8,799 nt of DNA from an uncultured Methanomassiliicoccales archaeon. Its GTDB lineage: Archaea > Thermoplasmatota > Thermoplasmata > SG8-5. The notes under the pieces are model-generated. The model saw only the letters and a list, made by a program, of their open reading frames with translations. It did no database searches and was not told where the DNA came from. The stretch's first letter is position 1. Every line of letters begins with the position of its first letter. Position numbers and translations under genes: made by a program. Shown piece by piece: positions 6,043-8,799 of this stretch. The stretch covers positions 1 through 8,799 of the forward strand of contig CALKWP010000179.1 of the NCBI GenBank assembly GCA_938004075.1, given 5' to 3'.

Positions 6043-7046
6043 TCCAGGCGATAGCAGTCAAACTGATTCTTTCTGCCATCGTGGCCATCGCATCGATCTA
6101 TGTCGGCCTTGGCTTGAAAGGTGTCGACAGGAAGCTCGCAGCCAGGATGCAGGGCCGCATCGGCCCCCCGCTGCGCCAGCCGTTCTGGGATGTTTCCAAG
6201 CTCTTTCAGAAAGAGAATATCGTCCCCTATCACGCGGTTGATTGGGTCTTCAATCTCATGCCCCTGGTCGCGTTTACCAGCGCCATTGTGATAATGCTTT
6301 ACATGCCCATCGGCCCGTTAAAGCCGGTGCTTGGGGGTTTCGGCGACCTGATCCTTGTCGTTTACCTGTTCGCGTTCCCCAGCCTGGCAATGGCCATTGG
6401 CGGCTTCTCTTCCGGCTCCCCGATAGGCGCTATTGGCGCGCAGAGGGAGATGGTCGTCATGATGAGCTACGAACTGCCGCTGGCCATAGTGGTCTTCAGC
6501 AGGGCCATGATACTATCATCTGGCGGAATTGAAGGTCTCACCCTGAAGCTCGCAATCGACCCGTGGAGCATGGTCGGGATGCTCGGCATCATCGGCCTCT
6601 GCCTCCTGCTGGCCTCGCTGCTGATGGTGATACCCGGAGAATTGGCGAAGATACCATTCGACCAACCGGAAGCCGAGACCGAGCTCGCGGGCGGAGTGCT
6701 CGCGGAATACTCCGGCAGGAACATGGGTATGTTCTACTTGGCCGATGCGGTGAAGAGCCTGGCAATCGCTTCTCTCGTGATTGCGCTATTCTTCCCATGG
6801 GGAATCTCGTCGTACTTCTCCGGACTCCCGGAACTCGGCGGATACGCAGTCACCGCCTGGGCGCTGGATGGCGCTTTCTTCCTCCTCAAGGTATTCCTGA
6901 TACTGCTGGTATCGGTGACTGTCGTCAGGGTTGTGATGCCCCGCGTCAAGATAGACAGAGCAAGTTCATTCTACATGTTCACGACCGGAGCCATCGCGGC
7001 AATCGGAATGCTTCTGATTTACATCTGCATAAACGGAGGTTTCTGA
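6039..7046 (+). CDS. mbhM: MbhM, NuoH/HycD-like membrane anchor subunit
   Basis: A 335-residue polytopic protein of the NuoH (ND1)/HycD family with about eight membrane helices. It holds the hydrogenase module on the membrane and links redox chemistry to the ion-pumping arm. Signatures are RMQGRIGPPLRQPFWDVSKL at residues 36-55 with QKE after it, GAQREMVVMMSYELP (133-147), and the charged loop PFDQPEAETEL (206-216) with AEYSG (222-226). The loop corresponds to the acidic first-loop/E-channel region of complex I. The acidic residues of that loop (D208, E211, E213, E215) and E223 are all retained. The ATG at 6039 overlaps the mbhL stop and follows GAAGGTGA at 6027-6034. The C-terminus ends in a last helix and a short INGGF tail. 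The gene is followed one base later by mbhN. Confidence 0.97.
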   Translation: MIQAIAVKLILSAIVAIASIYVGLGLKGVDRKLAARMQGRIGPPLRQPFWDVSKLFQKENIVPYHAVDWVFNLMPLVAFTSAIVIMLYMPIGPLKPVLGGFGDLILVVYLFAFPSLAMAIGGFSSGSPIGAIGAQREMVVMMSYELPLAIVVFSRAMILSSGGIEGLTLKLAIDPWSMVGMLGIIGLCLLLASLLMVIPGELAKIPFDQPEAETELAGGVLAEYSGRNMGMFYLADAVKSLAIASLVIALFFPWGISSYFSGLPELGGYAVTAWALDGAFFLLKVFLILLVSVTVVRVVMPRVKIDRASSFYMFTTGAIAAIGMLLIYICINGGF

Positions 7047-7047
7047 C

Positions 7048-7530
7048 ATGGCAAACCCTAATTTAGGCCTCATCCTGAAGCAGCTGTTCAGCCGGCCTTA
7101 CACGAACCGGTTCCCTGTGAAATACGCGCCTGCCAGCATGCATGCGACCATGGACGCAGTGACCAGCGGCAAGGCACAGATAACGCCGCCGGTGCCGGCC
7201 CCGGAGCATTACCGCGGGAAGATAGCATACGACCGGGAGGCATGCATCGGCTGCAAGATGTGCATTAAAGTATGTCCCGCCAGCGCAATCGAGCACATCC
7301 CCGGTCCCGACGGTAAGGCCAAGGGCAGCAAGGTCAAATTCTACATGAGCAGATGCACGTTCTGCGAGATGTGCGTGGAAGCCTGCCCCAAGGATTGCAT
7401 AAAAATGACCGGCGAGTTCCTGATGGCTGATGCGGATAAGAACTCGGACGCGCTGATAGTCAAAGACTCGGGAAGCTTCGCGGCCCCCGCTCAACCAGCT
7501 GCTCAACAGCCCGCTCCGCCCACAGCATAG
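7048..7530 (+). CDS. mbhN: MbhN, NuoI-like subunit with two [4Fe-4S] clusters
   Basis: A 160-residue ferredoxin-like subunit of the NuoI/HycF type. Two classic C-x2-C-x2-C-x3-C-P motifs are seen: C66, C69, C72, C76 (CIGCKMCIKVCP) and C103, C106, C109, C113 (CTFCEMCVEACP). They bind two [4Fe-4S] clusters that should accept electrons from reduced ferredoxin and pass them to MbhJ. The N-terminal 60 residues contain the short basic segment that usually lies on NuoH. After residue 120 a polar, then Ala/Pro/Gln-rich tail (FAAPAQPAAQQPAPPTA at its end) has no cluster ligands. This tail is encoded where the gene overlaps hycI on the other strand by 71 bases. The start at 7048 follows GGAGGT at 7035-7040. 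This is the last gene of the operon; no clear hairpin plus T-run terminator is visible behind it. Confidence 0.96.
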   Translation: MANPNLGLILKQLFSRPYTNRFPVKYAPASMHATMDAVTSGKAQITPPVPAPEHYRGKIAYDREACIGCKMCIKVCPASAIEHIPGPDGKAKGSKVKFYMSRCTFCEMCVEACPKDCIKMTGEFLMADADKNSDALIVKDSGSFAAPAQPAAQQPAPPTA

Positions 7531-7921
7531 CATCTGGCGAAATCTCCCTTCCAAGCTCCACGTTGGCCGTGTCAACCTGCACCCCCAGCAGAATGACTTC
7601 TCCGGCGCATTCTTTCATCTGCCCCATGAACACCGATAACGGTATCGCATGAGTCGAGAAATGCATCACGCCAATCTTTTCAGGCGGTATCAACCTGGCC
7701 TCTCCAGGCGCCAGGCCCATGTCGGCCGCATCGAATATCACCAGCATTTCAGGATGCTCCCTTCTGATGAGGCCGGTGAAATTCTCCGGCGCCATCTCGG
7801 AATTTATCACATTCCATTCGGGCAAATCCATGGACTCCATCAATTGCGCAACGTAAGGGCCGATGCCATCGTCGCCTCTCATCGGGTTGCCGACGGCGAG
7901 GAGAATCTTTCGCTCATCCAT
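7460..7921 (-). CDS. hycI: HycI-type hydrogenase maturation endopeptidase
   Basis: A 153-residue protease of the HycI/HybD/HoxM family (peptidase M52). This family removes the C-terminal peptide of a [NiFe] hydrogenase large subunit after nickel is inserted. It begins with the family motif LLAVGNPMRGDDGIGP (residues 7-22). Nickel-sensing positions by comparison with E. coli HycI and HybD are D18, D64 (in IFDAADMGLAPGE; D67 is nearby) and H91 (in HFSTHAIPLS). Other HycI-like blocks are APENFTG (44-50) and GEVILLGVQVD. Similarity to E. coli HycI runs over nearly the whole length. The likely substrate is MbhL, which has an Arg-377 cleavage site and a 36-residue tail. The gene is convergent to the mbh operon and overlaps the last 71 bases of mbhN. 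It has its own TATA element about 26 bases before the ATG at 7921, suggesting a leaderless, independently controlled transcript. Confidence 0.94.
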   Translation of the reverse strand: MDERKILLAVGNPMRGDDGIGPYVAQLMESMDLPEWNVINSEMAPENFTGLIRREHPEMLVIFDAADMGLAPGEARLIPPEKIGVMHFSTHAIPLSVFMGQMKECAGEVILLGVQVDTANVELGREISPDAMLWAERAVEQLVERGPRSFPSL

Positions 7922-7940
7922 AACACCCTGATGTCCCTGA

Positions 7941-7953
7941 TGAATAAATAAAC
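7941..7953 (-). promoter_or_regulatory. TATA-type archaeal promoter of hycI
   Basis: Read on the minus strand, this is GTTTATTTATTCA, an AT-rich island in otherwise GC-rich sequence. Its centre (about 7947) is 26 bases before the ATG of hycI at 7921, the usual TATA-to-start distance in Archaea. Transcription would begin at or next to the start codon, so the message would be leaderless. In agreement, no Shine-Dalgarno site is seen before this ATG. Confidence 0.55.
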
Positions 7954-7970
7954 TGCCCGGTTCAATGGGT

Positions 7971-7982
7971 AATTATAAAAAC
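7971..7982 (+). promoter_or_regulatory. TATA-type archaeal promoter of the beta-CASP RNase gene
   Basis: AATTATAAAAAC is a strong archaeal TATA-like box. Its centre (about 7977) is some 26-27 bases before the ATG at 8004, which predicts a leaderless transcript. The frame is open back to an ATG at 7965, but that ATG lies upstream of the box. The box position therefore argues for the start at 8004. The 82-base spacer 7922-8003 holds this promoter and the opposite one for hycI and nothing else recognisable. Confidence 0.6.
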
Positions 7983-8003
7983 ATAGGAAGCATTCCTATT
8001 CCC

Positions 8004-8749
8004 ATGAAACTCACAATGCTGGGAGGCGCAAGCGAGGTTGGTAGCATGAGTGCCTATCTCGAGGAGAAGGGCATCCGCATGCTGTTCGACTGCGGGCTCA
8101 CGCCATCCAAGCCCCCGAAGTATCCCATGAAACCGCCAGTCGTGGACCTGGCATTCCTCAGCCACGCTCATATTGATCACTCTGGCATGATTCCGTGGCT
8201 CTGCGCGACCTACGGCATGGACGTTGTGGCGACCAAGGCGTCAGTTATCGTCGGCAGCATGCTGCTGGAAGACAGCGTGAAAGTGTCGCTTCTCGAAGGA
8301 TATCCTGCCCCTTACGACAAAGGCGATGTGAAGCTCCTGAAGCGCCATTTCCAGGAAGCGACGTTTGGCGATATCCTGGACGTTGGCGGGATGGATGTTC
8401 AGCTTCATTCGGCCGGCCACATACCGGGCGCAACCATGTTCGAGGTGCGCTCCGAAAAAACGCTTCTGTTCACCGGCGACATCAACACGCTGGATTCCAA
8501 TCTGGTGAGCGGCGCAAAACCAGTCAAATGCGACACCTTGGTAATAGAAAGCACGTATTCCGGAAGGGACCACCCGCCAAGGAACGAGACAGAACGCCAT
8601 TTCCTGAACAAGACCAGGGAAATCGTCGAGCGCGGCGGCCTGGCCATCATTCCGGCATTCGCGGTCGGCAGAACCCAGGAGATGATGATGACGCTCATGA
8701 ATTCCGGTTTCCGGGTTGTACTGGATGGCATGGGCGCGGCAGTGAACCA
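8004..8749 (+). CDS. Beta-CASP metallo-beta-lactamase RNase (aCPSF2/RNase J-like), 3'-truncated by contig end
   Basis: This is the N-terminal 248 residues of a metallo-beta-lactamase/beta-CASP nuclease, a family that processes or degrades RNA in Archaea (aCPSF2 and archaeal RNase J; bacterial RNase J). The opening MKLTMLGGASEVG is the family's first strand. The zinc motif SHAHIDHSG has H54, H56, D58 and H59. H139 in AGHIPGA and D159 in FTGDI are further metal ligands. From about residue 175 the sequence enters the beta-CASP insert, with IESTYSGRDH and the typical AFAVGRTQE at 218-226. Full family members are around 400-450 residues, so nearly half is missing. The last genomic codon is AAC (N248); the residues QDRKSVV after it, and their stop, come from adapter. 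The start at 8004 is preferred over 7965 because a TATA box lies between them. Which paralogue this is, and whether it is an exo- or endonuclease, cannot be decided from this half. Confidence 0.9.
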
Positions 8750-8799
8750 AGATCGGAAGAGCGTCGTGTAGGGAAAGAGTGTAGATCTCGGTGGTGGCC
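8750..8799. other. Illumina adapter contamination, 3' contig end
   Basis: This matches the reverse complement of the Illumina P5/read-1 adapter, beginning AGATCGGAAGAGCGTCGTGT and continuing through GTAGATCTCGGTGGT. One base near the very end differs from the standard sequence (GGTGGTGGCC where GGTGGTCGCC is usual), as expected for low-quality read ends. The first A at 8750 could be genomic. The stretch adds the false tail DRKSVV and a false stop to the RNase reading frame. Confidence 0.97.

Noticed and set aside
7649..7951. Plus-strand frame of about 100 residues opposite hycI
   Set aside because: It is a shadow of hycI: no recognisable motif, His/Arg-rich shadow-like composition, and hycI has clear catalytic and family motifs.
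45..8749. CRISPR arrays, tRNA or rRNA genes, insertion sequences, attachment sites
   Set aside because: Apart from the 82-base spacer 7922-8003, the window is filled with coding sequence. No spaced direct repeats, terminal inverted repeats, transposase motifs or tRNA-like folds were seen by eye.
45..8749. A wholly undescribed system
   Set aside because: Every gene can be placed in a known family, and the operon matches the known Mbh layout. The unusual points are arrangements and boundaries, not unknown components.
8241..8750. Minus-strand frame of about 169 residues opposite the RNase gene
   Set aside because: It lies antisense to a gene with intact zinc and beta-CASP motifs, shows no motif of its own and ends at the adapter junction.

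Overview
The window looks like a fragment of an archaeal genome, probably an uncultured euryarchaeote or a relative, assembled from Illumina metagenomic reads. It carries almost all of an operon for a membrane-bound, ferredoxin-dependent [NiFe] hydrogenase (Mbh, group 4). The evidence for Archaea is the Mbh gene order known from Pyrococcus and Thermococcus, two archaeal TATA-type promoters placed about 26 bases before start codons (leaderless genes), an archaeal-style beta-CASP ribonuclease, and frequent AUA (Ile) and AGG (Arg) codons. The exact lineage cannot be read from this sequence. A bacterium that acquired the operon is possible but less likely given the flanking genes.

Layout. Bases 1-44 and 8750-8799 are not genomic: they are Illumina library adapter sequence left on the contig ends. 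Bases 45-1955 encode small Mrp-antiporter-like subunits (mbhB partial, C, D, E, F, G). Bases 1952-3820 encode the large MrpD-like antiporter subunit MbhH, with a C-terminal extension that appears to be MbhI fused on. Bases 3817-7530 encode the hydrogenase module: small subunit J, NuoC-like K, catalytic subunit L, NuoH-like membrane anchor M and the two-cluster ferredoxin-like subunit N. All these genes are on the + strand. Most junctions are ATGA or TGATG overlaps, and most genes have a good Shine-Dalgarno site, so they form one translationally coupled operon. Its promoter and mbhA (MrpE-like) lie upstream, outside the contig.

Convergent to the operon, and overlapping the end of mbhN by 71 bases, is hycI, the endopeptidase expected to mature MbhL. 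An 82-base spacer then holds two divergent promoters, one for hycI and one for a 3'-truncated beta-CASP metallo-beta-lactamase RNase gene.

How the parts work together. By analogy with the Pyrococcus enzyme, reduced ferredoxin delivers electrons to the two [4Fe-4S] clusters of MbhN. They pass through the cluster of MbhJ to the [NiFe] site of MbhL, where protons are reduced to H2. The energy released is coupled through MbhM to the MbhH/B-G antiporter-like membrane arm, giving ion (H+ and probably Na+) transport. All four nickel-binding cysteines of MbhL are present, so this is a hydrogenase and not the sulfur-reducing Mbx/Mbs relative. The system is a known one. The points that go beyond standard annotation are the H-I fusion, the mbhN/hycI antisense overlap, the paired leaderless promoters, and the adapter-derived false protein ends.
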